Notes: a model not told the origin generated them from the letters alone. 64,000 nucleotides of DNA from Gordonia terrae (GCF_001698225.1 NZ_CP016594.1:372001-436000), one strand, 5' to 3'; counted from the stretch's first letter, positions 26,373 to 35,365 are shown. Translations and numbers: made by a program.

Positions 26373-27947
26373 TCAGCTCCTCTCCAACCGGGCATCGCGG
26401 AACCGGATGGCCTTGTCGGGGCGGACGACGTATCCCTGCAGCTGTGTCACGAAGGCCTGTGTCGACGACGGGTTGTAGAGGTAGAGATAGCTGACGTCGT
26501 CGGCGATGATGCTCGCGGCGTCGGCATATGTCTGTTTGCGCGTCTCGACGTCGAGTTCGGTACGGCCACGGTCCAACAGCGCGTCGACCTCGGGGTTCGA
26601 GTACTTCTGTGAGTTCGAGGTGCCCTCGGAATGGTGTTGGGCGTAGTAGAAATCGTCCGGGTCGATGTTGCCCAGCCAACCGAGTAGCAGAGCGTCGAAG
26701 TCGCCTGCCGCCTGACGGTCGAGCCATGCGCCGAAGTCGAGCTGTTCGATCTTGACCGTGATGCCCACGTCCTCCAGGTTCGAGGCGATCACCTGTGCCG
26801 CGGTCACCGTCTCGGGATACTCGGTGGTGACCATCAGCCGCATGTCGAGGCCGCGGATCCCAGCCTGGCGCAGAAGCTCTTTCGACTTCGCGACCGCGGC
26901 GTCGCGATCGAGGCCCGCGGTGTAGCGGTCATATGGGGCGAACCAGGGACTGGTCGACGGAATGGCGAGCTGATTCGGTGTCGCGGTCCCGTATCCCACG
27001 ACCTGAGCGATGGACTCGCGATCGAGCGCGTAGGCCACGGCTTGCCGGACCCGGGTGTCCCCGAACGGTTCGGCGTCGAAGTTCATCGTGACGTACCAGT
27101 AGTCGTTGGCGACCACGGTGCCCACATCGAGTGTGTCGTCGCGGCGCAGGATGCTCAGCTGCTGAGCGGGAATGGCGTCGGTCCAGTCGATCTCACCGGA
27201 TCGCAGTGCCGACACCGCGGTGGTGCCCTGCGAGATGAAGCTGAAGTGGACTCCGTCGACGGCGGGTGCGCCACCCCAGTAGTCCGGGTTGGACGCGAGG
27301 ACGATCGAGGCGCCCGGGGAGCGGGAGACGAACCTGAAAGGGCCTGTCCCCACGGGTGTGGTGGCGATCTCGCCGGATTCGGCGTTGCGCCGGTTGACGA
27401 TGGCCAGTCCCTTGAACCCGCCGATGCTGGTGAGGAGGTTGGGTGTCGGTGCCTTGACGGTGAATCTGACACGGCGTTCGTCGAGTGCGGTGATCGAGGT
27501 GATGGCATCGAGTTTGTATGCGTTGGAGAGTTCTTCGTCGATGATCCGTCGGAAGGAGTACTCGACGTCGGCTGCGGTGAGTGGGTCGCCGTTGTGGAAC
27601 GTGACCCCGTCGCGCAGGGTGAAGTCCCAGTTCAACCCGTCGGCGTCGACCACCCAGCTCTCGGCCAGGGCAGGCCGCATCTGCAGCTTCTCGTCGGGCT
27701 CGACGAGGGTGTCGAAGACGTTCTCGAGAACTTCGAACGTGAAGTAAGAACTCGATTTCTGTGGATCGAGCTGATCGGGCTCACCCGCGATGGCTGCCTT
27801 GATCGTGTTGGCGGTGTCCGATGATCCACCACCGCATGCGGCCAGGAGTGACGCGCCGAGGATCGTCGTGCCCGCGACACCGGCGACCCGAAAGAATCCG
27901 CGCCTGCTCAGCGACGACGACATCGACCCCGCGGCCGAATCGGTCAT
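26373..27947 (-). CDS. Peptide/nickel ABC transporter substrate-binding lipoprotein (DppA-like, Tat signal)
   Basis: 524 aa. Twin-arginine signal SRRGFFRVAGVAG leads into lipobox LLAAC, so the protein is probably folded before Tat export and then lipidated. Mature SBP_bac_5 features: IKAAIAGEPDQLDPQKSSSY, LAESWVVDADGLNWDFTLRD, GVTFHNGDPLTAADVEYSFR, PVGTGPFRFVS and GWLGNIDPDDFYYAQHHSEG. ATG 27947 is selected because GGGAGGA lies 6 nt upstream; the alternative 27974 adds nine residues. First gene of the operon. Substrate (peptide, nickel chelate or other) cannot be read from sequence. Confidence 0.93.
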   Translation of the reverse strand: MTDSAAGSMSSSLSRRGFFRVAGVAGTTILGASLLAACGGGSSDTANTIKAAIAGEPDQLDPQKSSSYFTFEVLENVFDTLVEPDEKLQMRPALAESWVVDADGLNWDFTLRDGVTFHNGDPLTAADVEYSFRRIIDEELSNAYKLDAITSITALDERRVRFTVKAPTPNLLTSIGGFKGLAIVNRRNAESGEIATTPVGTGPFRFVSRSPGASIVLASNPDYWGGAPAVDGVHFSFISQGTTAVSALRSGEIDWTDAIPAQQLSILRRDDTLDVGTVVANDYWYVTMNFDAEPFGDTRVRQAVAYALDRESIAQVVGYGTATPNQLAIPSTSPWFAPYDRYTAGLDRDAAVAKSKELLRQAGIRGLDMRLMVTTEYPETVTAAQVIASNLEDVGITVKIEQLDFGAWLDRQAAGDFDALLLGWLGNIDPDDFYYAQHHSEGTSNSQKYSNPEVDALLDRGRTELDVETRKQTYADAASIIADDVSYLYLYNPSSTQAFVTQLQGYVVRPDKAIRFRDARLERS

Positions 27948-28098
27948 CGCTGTCCTCCCGCCCGAGGTGTTCACTCACCGGGGTGTGCGCACTTGTCCGT
28001 TCGTGCAGTCTGCCCCAGGGTGTGGGGTGGTGCAACAACGGACGCGGCGGCGCGTCGGGCCGGTGCAGTGCGTCGGGTGCGGTGGGCGGACCCCGATC

Positions 28099-28977
28099 TC
28101 AGCCGTTCATTTTGGCGATCACGTTGTCGGCGTACCAGTTCAGGTGATCGATCTTGGTCTGCAGCGGCTCGGTGTCCTCGCCCATCACGTAGGGGAGCCG
28201 GAAGCCGACGATCACGTCGGTGATCCCCTTGTCTTCCAGTCGCTTACAACCATCGACCGTATAGGCGTCCATCGAGATGACGTGGATCTCGAACGGGTCG
28301 TTGGTCTTACCCTCCGCCTTGCGGATCTCGGCGATCCGGTCGAGCAGCGTGTCGAGTTCCTCGGGCGGCCCACCGCCGTGCATCCAGCCGTCACCCCGGA
28401 TGACCGCACGACGCAGTGCGGCGTCGGCATGCCCGCCGACGAGCAGCGGGATGGGCTCGGTGGGTGCGGGTGTCATCTTGATCTTCGGGATGTCGTAGAA
28501 CTCGCCGTGGAACTCGAAGTACTCGCCGGTGGTCAAGCCCCGGATGATGTCCATGCACTCGTCCATGCGCTTGCCGCGACGCTTGAAGTCCACGCCCATG
28601 AAGTCGTAGTCCTCGGGCCACGGGCTGGTGCCCACACCCATCGCGAACCTGTTGTTCGTCAGATAGGCCACCGAGGCGGCCTGCTTGGCGACAAGCGCCG
28701 GCGGCCGCACCGGCAGTTTCACCACGAAGGGCGTGAAACGGATGGTCGAGGTGACCGCACCGAGAGCAGCAGCCTGGATGAACGTCTCGATGAACGCCTT
28801 GCCGTCGAGGAACTCGCGGTTGCCGTCGGGGGTGTACGGATACTTCGCGTCCGACTCCTCGGGGTAGGCGAGCGAGTCGGGGATGGTGAAACCGGCGTAC
28901 CCGGCCGACTCCGCAGCCTGCGCGAGCGGCGCGTAATACGACGGATCGGTCATGGCCTCGGCGAACGTGAACCGCAT
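28099..28977 (-). CDS. LLM-class F420-dependent oxidoreductase
   Basis: 292 aa. Luciferase-like TIM barrel of the F420 group: AESAGYAGFTIPDSLAYPEE, LTNNRFAMGVGTSPWPEDYD and PIPLLVGGHADAALRRAVIR. Actinobacteria encode many of these F420H2-dependent enzymes with unknown substrates. ATG 28977 is preferred (GAGGAG 4 nt upstream) over the adjacent ATG 28980. It stands alone between the peptide importer and the HxlR gene; the gap to the importer (27948-28098) shows no gene. Confidence 0.9.
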   Translation of the reverse strand: MRFTFAEAMTDPSYYAPLAQAAESAGYAGFTIPDSLAYPEESDAKYPYTPDGNREFLDGKAFIETFIQAAALGAVTSTIRFTPFVVKLPVRPPALVAKQAASVAYLTNNRFAMGVGTSPWPEDYDFMGVDFKRRGKRMDECMDIIRGLTTGEYFEFHGEFYDIPKIKMTPAPTEPIPLLVGGHADAALRRAVIRGDGWMHGGGPPEELDTLLDRIAEIRKAEGKTNDPFEIHVISMDAYTVDGCKRLEDKGITDVIVGFRLPYVMGEDTEPLQTKIDHLNWYADNVIAKMNG

Positions 28978-29074
28978 CATGCTCCTCGGGACGGCAAGTG
29001 GAACTGCCCTCACAGTAGAACACGTTCTAGTTACGTGGCATGGAGTTCGTGATCGTGGCAGGTGGGAGCGGGTG

Positions 29075-29548
29075 CTAGCGCCGCCCGGCGAGCGGATTGG
29101 CTGCAGTCGCGCCGGGGCCGGCGTGCACGCGGAGGTCGCCGACGGCGATGTGCTCGCCGCACGCCGAGCACGTCGGTTCCACGGTCATCGTCTGCCCGCA
29201 CGAATGGGTCGACACCACCGGCGCACCGTCTGCCGCGGTCCACTTGTCGCCCCACTGACGCAGCGCGGCCAGCACGGTCCAGAGGTCGCGCCCCTTCTCG
29301 GTGAGGCGGTAGTCGTAGCGCACCGGGTTGTCTTGATACGGCTCCTTGGTCAGGACGCCGTGCTCCACGAGGGTGTCCAGTCGCTGTGTCAGGACGTTCC
29401 GGGCGATGCCGAGGCGAGACGAGAACTCGTCGAAGCGCGTCACGCCGAACATCGCGTCCCGAACGATGAGCAGCGTCCACCATTCACCGACGACCTCCAA
29501 TGTCTGGGCGATCGAGCAGTTCATCCCGGCGAACGAGGCGCGGCGCAT
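29075..29548 (-). CDS. HxlR-family transcriptional regulator with C-terminal zinc-ribbon-like cysteines
   Basis: 157 aa. Winged HTH of the HxlR type: NCSIAQTLEVVGEWWTLLIV, RDAMFGVTRFDEFSSRLGIA, RNVLTQRLDTLVEHGVLTKE and YRLTEKGRDLWTVLAALRQW. The C-terminus has four cysteines (STHSCGQ, PTCSACGE and Cys13 near the N-terminus), some of which could form a metal or redox site. ATG 29548 follows a TAGTCT -10 element (29556-29561) by 7 nt on the minus strand, indicating a leaderless mRNA. It is divergent from the thioesterase-exporter pair, with two palindromic boxes between, so it probably controls both transcripts. Confidence 0.9.
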   Translation of the reverse strand: MRRASFAGMNCSIAQTLEVVGEWWTLLIVRDAMFGVTRFDEFSSRLGIARNVLTQRLDTLVEHGVLTKEPYQDNPVRYDYRLTEKGRDLWTVLAALRQWGDKWTAADGAPVVSTHSCGQTMTVEPTCSACGEHIAVGDLRVHAGPGATAANPLAGRR

Positions 29549-29565
29549 GAAATCCAGACTAGTGG

Positions 29566-29612
29566 GTTGCGTGACGCAACTCAACCTGCTTGCATGAGTT
29601 GCGTGAAGCAAC
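29566..29612. promoter_or_regulatory. Duplicated palindromic operator between HxlR regulator and thioesterase
   Basis: GTTGCGTGACGCAAC (29566-29580, perfect 7-bp arms) and GTTGCGTGAAGCAAC (29598-29612, one mismatch) are direct copies 32 bp apart, about three helical turns. The first abuts the regulator's -10 element. The second overlaps codons 2-7 of the divergent gene. The arrangement suggests cooperative binding by the adjacent HxlR protein and autoregulation. Confidence 0.7.
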
Positions 29613-30430
29613 TCAGCAGGCACAGCCCTGTCGACGACGGATTGTCGGACAGTTTCGGAGCGACCCCGACCGGCGATGGCCGTTGGTCGGCGACCATCGA
29701 CCCCTCCTGGTGGGGGTGGTCGGGTCCGCACGGCGGTGCGATCGCGGCGTTGGCCGTCCGGGTCGGTGCCGATGCGGCGCCCGACGTATCGGTGCGCGCT
29801 CTCGATCTGCGGTTTGTCGGCAAGCCGGACGGCGGGGAGTTGCTCCTGACGCCGTCGGTTCGGGAGGTCGGTCGGTACACCCGGATCGTCGATGTGACGG
29901 TCACGCAGGCCGGTGTCGAGGTCGCGACGGCGTCGGTCACCGCGGGACGCGTCGGCGATGCGGAGATCACGGATGTCGTCGATCGGATCTCGGGCGTGCC
30001 TGGTCCGGAAGGACTGGCCGCGTTCATGATTCCACCCGACATCGTGCCCATGGGTGCGCATTTGGACCTGCGGCCGGTCGACGGTCCGCTGCCGCTCACC
30101 GGCGCGAGCGAGTCGTGGATGCGCGCCTGGATCACCACTCGCACCCCGATGGCCGTCGATGCCGCCTACCTCGCTCTGCTCGCAGACTGTCTGCCGCCCG
30201 CGGTGTTCCTGACTCTGACTGCGCCCCTGGCGCTTCCGACGGTCGCCTTCTCCATGCACGTGACCGCCCCGTTGGACGATCCGACCCCCGCGCCGGTTCT
30301 CGTCCACACTCGTAACACGTCGACGTCCGGCGGGTGGTCGGTGGACGACACCTCGCTGCGCGACCGCAACGGCCGACTCCTGGCCTCCGCACGCCAGAGT
30401 CGTCGCGTTCTCGGATGGCCGACCCGATGA
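29594..30430 (+). CDS. Acyl-CoA thioesterase family protein (TesB-like double hotdog)
   Basis: 278 aa. N-terminal hotdog with SWWGWSGPHGGAIAALAVRV and RALDLRFVGKPDGGELLLTP; C-terminal hotdog including NTSTSGGWSVDDTSLRDRNG and RLLASARQSRRVLGW. This is the 4HBT_3/TesB-like thioesterase family found widely in actinobacteria. ATG 29594 overlaps a putative operator, so either it starts very close to the transcription start or regulation acts within the coding region. The stop overlaps the exporter ATG by 4 bp (ATGA), linking acyl-ester hydrolysis to efflux. Confidence 0.85.
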   Translation: MSCVKQLSRHSPVDDGLSDSFGATPTGDGRWSATIDPSWWGWSGPHGGAIAALAVRVGADAAPDVSVRALDLRFVGKPDGGELLLTPSVREVGRYTRIVDVTVTQAGVEVATASVTAGRVGDAEITDVVDRISGVPGPEGLAAFMIPPDIVPMGAHLDLRPVDGPLPLTGASESWMRAWITTRTPMAVDAAYLALLADCLPPAVFLTLTAPLALPTVAFSMHVTAPLDDPTPAPVLVHTRNTSTSGGWSVDDTSLRDRNGRLLASARQSRRVLGWPTR

Positions 30431-31833
30431 CCGCCACGCGTGCCGGAACATCCACCCCGGCCACACGTCACGCGCGTCCGGGCATCGTCCTGCTCATACT
30501 GTCCGGAGCCGCGTTCATGGCCAGCCTCGATGTGTTCATCGTCAACGTGGCCTTCGACGACATCGGTGCCGACTTCGCCGACGCGACGCTGTCGCAGATG
30601 TCGTGGATCCTCAACGCCTATGCCATTCTGTATGCCGCACTGCTGGTTCCGGCCGGGCGGATCGTCGACCGGTACGGTCGCAAGGGTGGATTCCTACTCG
30701 GTCTGGCGATCTTCACCGTCGCGAGTGCCGCATGTGCTGCAGCGCAGGGGGTGTGGTGGCTGGTGGCATTCCGGGCGCTGCAGGCGCTCGGCGCGGCGAT
30801 CCTGACCCCGGCGAGTCTGGGGTTGGTGGTCTCGACGATCCCGCCAGAGCGCCGCGCCCGGTCGGTCCGCATCTGGGCCGCCACCGGGGCACTCGCCGCT
30901 GCGTTCGGACCGGCTGTCGGCGGGTTGCTCGTCGAGGCGTCGTGGCGCTGGGTCTTCCTGGTGAACATCCCGGTGGGTGTGGCAGCCCTCGTCGCCGGGG
31001 CTGTTGTGCTGGCCCGTCCCCGGAACGACTCGGTCAGCGGCTTTCCGGATGCACTGGGTGCGACGCTGCTCGTCGTGTCGGTCGGTGCGCTCACGCTCGG
31101 CCTGGTCCAGGGAAGTGAGTGGGGCTGGTCGGACTTCCGGATCACCGGGGCATGGGTGATCGCCGTGGTGGCTCTGGTGGGGTTCATCGTCAGTTCGATG
31201 CACCACGACGAACCGGTCATCGCGCCGGCTCTGCTCCGGGTCCGGGCGTTCTCCGTCGCCAACGTGACGATGCTCCTGTTCTCGATCCCGTTTGCCGGCG
31301 CACTGCTCGCGAATATTCTGTGGCTGCAGCAGGTCTGGGGCTTCTCGCCGATCGCGACGGGGCTCGCGGTGTCGACCGGACCGCTGATGGTCCCGATCTT
31401 CGCGGCCGTCTCCCATCGTCTCAGCGCACGCGTGCCGGTCGGTGTGCTCGTCGCAATCGGGTGCGCATTGTTCGGGCTCGGCATCGTGCTCGTCGCCCTG
31501 TCGGTCGACGCCACACCCGATTTCGCATCGGAGATCCTGCCGGGGTGGCTGATCGGTGGCGTGGGAGTGGGATTCGCGTTGCCGTCGATCCTGTCGTCGG
31601 CGACCGCCGACCTACCCGCTGATCAGGCGGCGACGGGGAGCGCGGTGGTGAACATGAGTCGCCAGATCGGCATGTCCCTCGGCGTCAGCCTGCTGGTCGC
31701 GATCATCGGTACGTCGGTCGTGTACACAGACGTGCACCAGTCGTTCGTGACCGCGTGGTGGGTTCTCGCGGGAATCGCTGCGCTGGGGGCGATCTCGGCA
31801 CTGGGGATGACACCGCGGCACGGTGCTCCCTGA
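30427..31833 (+). CDS. MFS drug exporter, DHA2 (14-TM, EmrB/QacA) family
   Basis: 468 aa. DHA2 motifs: SGAAFMASLDVFIVNVAF (TM1 with Asp), WILNAYAILYAALLVPAGRI, DRYGRKGGF (motif A), RALQALGAAILTPASLGLVV and TGALAAAFGPAVGGLLVEAS (motif C). About 14 membrane segments. ATG 30427 overlaps the thioesterase stop; an in-frame ATG four codons upstream (30415) is also possible. With the HxlR regulator and operator boxes it forms an inducible efflux unit; the substrate is unknown. Confidence 0.92.
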   Translation: MTATRAGTSTPATRHARPGIVLLILSGAAFMASLDVFIVNVAFDDIGADFADATLSQMSWILNAYAILYAALLVPAGRIVDRYGRKGGFLLGLAIFTVASAACAAAQGVWWLVAFRALQALGAAILTPASLGLVVSTIPPERRARSVRIWAATGALAAAFGPAVGGLLVEASWRWVFLVNIPVGVAALVAGAVVLARPRNDSVSGFPDALGATLLVVSVGALTLGLVQGSEWGWSDFRITGAWVIAVVALVGFIVSSMHHDEPVIAPALLRVRAFSVANVTMLLFSIPFAGALLANILWLQQVWGFSPIATGLAVSTGPLMVPIFAAVSHRLSARVPVGVLVAIGCALFGLGIVLVALSVDATPDFASEILPGWLIGGVGVGFALPSILSSATADLPADQAATGSAVVNMSRQIGMSLGVSLLVAIIGTSVVYTDVHQSFVTAWWVLAGIAALGAISALGMTPRHGAP

Positions 31834-31879
31834 TCCGAAAGAAGCGCCCCCTCTGCTCTCTGAGGTGGCCGGACCCATT

Positions 31880-31980
31880 GCTCCCTGAGGTGCGAGGAGC
31901 GCAAGCGACGAGCCTCGAAGGGCTCGGTCACGTGCCTCGCAGGGCCCTTCGAGGCTCGCTTCGCTCGCACCTCAGGGAGC
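31880..31980. repeat. Long imperfect inverted repeat between convergent genes
   Basis: The left arm (31880-31923) and right arm (31944-31980) share GCTCCCTGAGGTGCGAG at the outer end and GAGCCTCGAAGGGC at the inner end, separated by a variable 13- or 6-nt core. A partial outer copy (CTCTGAGGTGGC) lies just upstream at about 31858. The element fills the gap between the exporter and glfT1 ends, and the transcript would fold into a long hairpin, so it may end both transcripts. Confidence 0.75.
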
Positions 31981-32025
31981 GGGGCGGGCTCGTCTCACTC
32001 CAGGGAGTAGAGCAGGATCAAGCCC

Positions 32026-32946
32026 TCAGGGCCGCGTGAACCGCTCCCGGCGTCCGAGGCCGCGGAGGCGTACCCACTCGGCGAACCCCTTCGGATCGCG
32101 TTGCTGCACAAGGAAGAACCATCCGAACCGGGCGTACTCCTGGGGCAGCAGCTTCCGGAGTCCGGGCTGGCTCATCAGATAACCGCGGTTGCGGTACGTG
32201 AAGAACCGCTTGGTCTCGTTGTCCGGGTACTGGGTGTGCATGCGACCGCCGAGAATCGGGCGGAACTCTGCCGACCCGTCCGGGTGCAGGTAGCCCGCGC
32301 GCAGGCATGTCCCGAACCGCACGCCGGATCGCACCAGACGACGGTGCACCTCGACCTCGTCGCCGCGGAAGAACAGCCTGAGGTCGGGAACACCCACCTG
32401 CTCGAGGCAGTAGGCAGAGAACAGCGCACCGTTGAACAGGGACGCGATACCGGGCAGCAGGTCATCGGACTGCGCCTCACCGTCGGCAAAGAGCTCCGAT
32501 CGCTTCCGCCGCCAGACGAGTCCACGACGCAGCGGGAAGGCGAGGGTGTCGGGGTCGTCGAGGTTGGCGACGACGGGCGACACCTCGTCGAGCTGATGCC
32601 GCTCGGCGCAGTCCAGGAGCGTCGAGAGCACGGTCGGTCCGTCGGGGCGCCCGTCGTCGTCGGCGCACCAGACCCAGTCGGCGCCGAGGGCGAGCGCGTG
32701 CAGCATGCCGAGGGCGAAGCCGCCGGCGCCGCCGAGGTTGCGCTGCGAACCGAGGTACGTCGTCGGAACCGGCTGTGCGGCAACCAGTGCCGCCACCTCG
32801 GGTTCGTCGGCGTTGTCGACGACGATCAAGTGGTCGACGGGCCGGTCCTGTCCGGACACCACGGCAAGTGACTCCGCCAGCAACTCGACGCGACGGTGGG
32901 TGACCACCACCGCGATCACCTTCTGGCCGGCACCGGCGTCGGTCAC
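32026..32946 (-). CDS. glfT1: Galactofuranosyltransferase GlfT1
   Basis: 306 aa. GT2-family enzyme: nucleotide-sugar start VIAVVVTHRRVELLAESLAV, IVVDNADEPEVAAL, NLGGAGGFALGMLHALALGA and the metal motif WCADDDGRPDG, followed by GTCLRAGYLHPDGSAEF and MHTQYPDNETKRFFTYRNRG. It adds the first galactofuranose residues to decaprenyl-PP-GlcNAc-Rha at the start of galactan synthesis (Rv3782 type). GTG 32946 overlaps the wzt stop by 4 bp (GTGA). Transcribed wzm-wzt-glfT1, so polymer initiation and export are co-expressed. Confidence 0.94.
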   Translation of the reverse strand: MTDAGAGQKVIAVVVTHRRVELLAESLAVVSGQDRPVDHLIVVDNADEPEVAALVAAQPVPTTYLGSQRNLGGAGGFALGMLHALALGADWVWCADDDGRPDGPTVLSTLLDCAERHQLDEVSPVVANLDDPDTLAFPLRRGLVWRRKRSELFADGEAQSDDLLPGIASLFNGALFSAYCLEQVGVPDLRLFFRGDEVEVHRRLVRSGVRFGTCLRAGYLHPDGSAEFRPILGGRMHTQYPDNETKRFFTYRNRGYLMSQPGLRKLLPQEYARFGWFFLVQQRDPKGFAEWVRLRGLGRRERFTRP

Positions 32947-33782
32947 TCCGGCTTCCCCTGCGCGTCGGACTTCTCGAGGTCGGCGATCACTTTCCGGACA
33001 TGCGCCGCGGCGTCGGGTCCCTCGTACGCGCCGACGACCTCTTCGATGCCGCCTTCCATCCGGACCTGACCGTGGTCGATCCACAGGGCGCGGTCGCAGA
33101 GCTGGGCCAGGAACTCGTTGGAATGGCTGGCGAACACCAGGATTCCCGACCGTTCGACGAGCGCCTGGAGCCGACCGCGTGCCTTGCGCATGAAGTCGGC
33201 GTCGACCGCACCGATGCCCTCGTCGAGGATGAGGATCTCGGGATCGATGGAGGTCACGACGCCGAGCGCGATACGCACGCGCATACCGGTGGAGTAGGTG
33301 CGCAACGGCATCTGCAGGTAGTCACCGAGCTCGGTGAACTCCGCGATGTCGTCGATCTTCTTCAGCATCTCCTTGCGGGTCATGCCCAGGAACATGCCGC
33401 GGATGATGATGTTCTCGTAGCCGGAGATCTCCGGGTCCATGCCGACGCCGAGGTCGAAGACGGGTGCGACGCGGCCGTGCACCCGGCACGCGCCGCGGGT
33501 GGGTTCGTAGATGCCGGAGAGCAGGCGCAGCAGCGTCGACTTGCCTGCGCCGTTGTGTCCGACCAGGCCGACCCGGTCGCCGTGCTTCAGATGCAGGTTG
33601 ATGTCCTTGAGCGCCTCGACGACCACCACGTTCGACTCGGTGGAACCGATCACGCCGCCGGCGGCGCCGATGACCGACTTTTTCAGCGAGCGCGTCTTGG
33701 CGTCGAAGATGGGGAAGTCGACGCACGCATCCCACGTGTCGACCCGGACCCGATCGTCGACGGGGTTGATGTTCTTGGCCAT
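32943..33782 (-). CDS. wzt: Galactan precursor ABC exporter ATP-binding subunit (Wzt, Rv3781-like)
   Basis: 279 aa. ABC-2 polysaccharide exporter ATPase: a KSVIGAAGGVIGSTESNVVV lead segment, Walker A GHNGAGKST, a variant signature YSTGMRVRIAL in place of LSGGQ (usual for Wzt/KpsT), and Walker B LILDEGIGAVD. There is no C-terminal carbohydrate-binding domain, so it matches the short mycobacterial type. ATG 33782, 13 nt after the wzm stop. Works with Wzm to flip lipid-linked galactan across the membrane. Confidence 0.93.
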   Translation of the reverse strand: MAKNINPVDDRVRVDTWDACVDFPIFDAKTRSLKKSVIGAAGGVIGSTESNVVVVEALKDINLHLKHGDRVGLVGHNGAGKSTLLRLLSGIYEPTRGACRVHGRVAPVFDLGVGMDPEISGYENIIIRGMFLGMTRKEMLKKIDDIAEFTELGDYLQMPLRTYSTGMRVRIALGVVTSIDPEILILDEGIGAVDADFMRKARGRLQALVERSGILVFASHSNEFLAQLCDRALWIDHGQVRMEGGIEEVVGAYEGPDAAAHVRKVIADLEKSDAQGKPE

Positions 33783-33795
33783 CTCGATTCCGTCC

Positions 33796-34659
33796 CTACA
33801 CCCAGTACGCCACGCGGGCCCGGTAGTTGCGCATCACCAGCATCGCCAGCACCCAGCCGACGGCGGTGCAGCCCAGGACGACGGCCCAGTGATAGAACTC
33901 CACCGGCTCACCCAGCAGCGGCCCACGTGCGATCTCCAGGTAATGGAACATCGGGTTCAGCTCGACGAGCTTCAGCCGCGACGACGTCTCGCCCGTCGAA
34001 TTGCCCAGGCTCTGGGTGGTCCAGATGATCGGCGTCATGAAGAACACCAGCTGCACCACGGTGGTCAGGAGTTGGCCGATGTCGCGGAACCGCGTCGACA
34101 AGATACCGAAGACGATGGTCACCCAGATCGAGTTCAGCACGTAGAGCACCAGCGCGGGGACGATCAGCGTCACCGTCCAATTGAGCGGCGGCGGAAAGAT
34201 CAGGAACAGGATGACGATGATGACGACGTTGTGGGCGAAGATGATCAGCGCTCGCCACACGACCCGGTAGACGTGCACGCTCACCGGGGCCGGGAGCTGC
34301 TTGATCAGGCCCTCGTTCTTCGAGAAGACCTCGGCGCCCTCGAGGATCGAGCTCGAGATGAAGTTCCAGAAGATGAAACCGAGTGCGACGTACGGCAGGA
34401 ACACCTTGATGTCCATGCCGAACAACTCGCCGTAGAGCAGGCCCATCGCGATGGCGGTCACACCGGTTGCGATGACGATCCACAGCGGTCCCAGCACCGA
34501 ACGGCGGTAACGCTGCTTGATGTCCTGCCAACCGAGATGGAACCACAGCTCGCGGCTTGCGAAACCGTCGCCGAGGTCCTTGACCGCGCGCGCGAAGCTG
34601 CGCGAATCGGACCCCTCGGGACGCGCGGGAATCGCGTCGTCGTCTACTACCGCTGACAC
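33796..34659 (-). CDS. wzm: Galactan precursor ABC exporter permease (Wzm, Rv3783-like)
   Basis: 287 aa, six membrane segments of the ABC-2 type: LGWQDIKQRYRRSVLGPLWI (the amphipathic interface helix plus TM1), GFIFWNFISSSILEGAEVFS, ILSTRFRDIGQLLTTVVQLV, FFMTPIIWT and NPMFHYLEIARGPLLGEP. GTG 34659 is the only reasonable start; a TACGCT -10-like element (34668-34673) ends 8 nt upstream and a 7-bp inverted repeat (34651-34671, CGCTGAC/GTCAGCG) spans the start codon. Promoter-proximal gene of the galactan export unit. Confidence 0.93.
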   Translation of the reverse strand: MSAVVDDDAIPARPEGSDSRSFARAVKDLGDGFASRELWFHLGWQDIKQRYRRSVLGPLWIVIATGVTAIAMGLLYGELFGMDIKVFLPYVALGFIFWNFISSSILEGAEVFSKNEGLIKQLPAPVSVHVYRVVWRALIIFAHNVVIIVILFLIFPPPLNWTVTLIVPALVLYVLNSIWVTIVFGILSTRFRDIGQLLTTVVQLVFFMTPIIWTTQSLGNSTGETSSRLKLVELNPMFHYLEIARGPLLGEPVEFYHWAVVLGCTAVGWVLAMLVMRNYRARVAYWV

Positions 34660-34694
34660 GAGGAGTCAGCGTACCCGTCGGCCCATGTGCTGCT

Positions 34695-34785
34695 CCCCGC
34701 TGGTTGAGCAGGCGACGAGCGCAGCCGCCGGGGCGAGCAAGCGGCCAAGGAGCGCGTCGAGGTCGAGGAGCCGTGTCGAAGCCAC
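34695..34785. repeat. Dispersed intergenic repeat, copy 1
   Basis: About 90 bp starting CCCCGCTGGTTGAGCAGGCG and ending GAGCCGTGTCGAAGCCACTC. It matches, in opposite orientation, the copy at 41626-41748 over nearly its whole length (shared GAGCGCAGCCGCCG, GCGAGCAAGCGGC and AAGGAGCGCGTCGAGGTCGA). It lies between the wzm start and the bpa stop. Confidence 0.8.
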
Positions 34786-34804
34786 TCGCCCGCACCCACA
34801 GCTG

Positions 34805-35365
34805 TCAGAGGTACTGCCCGGTGCTGTGACCGGGACCGCCGGGCGCGGGCATCCCGGGCGGGAGTGCGCCCTGTCGCATCTGCTCGAGCTGCGCGCGGGC
34901 GGCCATCTGCTGGGCGAACAGTGCGGTCTGGATGCCGTGGAACAGGCCCTCGAGCCAACCGACGAGCTGGGCCTGTGCGATACGCAGTTCGGCATCCGAC
35001 GGGGTGCCCTCGTCGGAGAACGGCAGGGCGAGCCGCTCGAGTTCTTCCCGGAGCTCCGGCGCGAGCCCCTCTTCGAGTTCACGGACCGACGACTGGTGGA
35101 TCTCACGCAGGCGGTTGCGCGACGCGTCGTCGAGCGGAGCCGCGCGAACCTCTTCGAGCAGCTGCTTGATCATCGTGCCGATCCGCATGACCTTGGCGGG
35201 CTGCTCGACCATGTCGGCGACGCTGGTCGATTCCGACGAGTCGTCACCAGCCTGCCCGTCCATCCCCGCGCCGACGACGATCACGTTGTCGGAGTCGCCT
35301 GCCGAGCCGAACGGTCCTGGGGTCGGGCCGGGTCCTGGAGTGCCTTCGATAGCCATGGGCTCCAT
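34805..35365 (-). CDS. bpa: Bacterial proteasome activator Bpa/PafE
   Basis: 186 aa from ATG 35365, or 183 aa from ATG 35356, which has GGAG directly upstream. Highly conserved core VEQPAKVMRIGTMIKQLLEE, VRAAPLDDASRNRLREIHQS and LVGWLEGLFHGIQTALFAQQ identifies the ATP-independent ring activator of the 20S proteasome (Rv3780). The C-terminal GQYL matches the docking motif that opens the proteasome gate. The N-terminal 45 residues are Gly/Pro/Asp-rich and variable. Proteasome core genes are not in the window. Confidence 0.95.
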   Translation of the reverse strand: MEPMAIEGTPGPGPTPGPFGSAGDSDNVIVVGAGMDGQAGDDSSESTSVADMVEQPAKVMRIGTMIKQLLEEVRAAPLDDASRNRLREIHQSSVRELEEGLAPELREELERLALPFSDEGTPSDAELRIAQAQLVGWLEGLFHGIQTALFAQQMAARAQLEQMRQGALPPGMPAPGGPGHSTGQYL

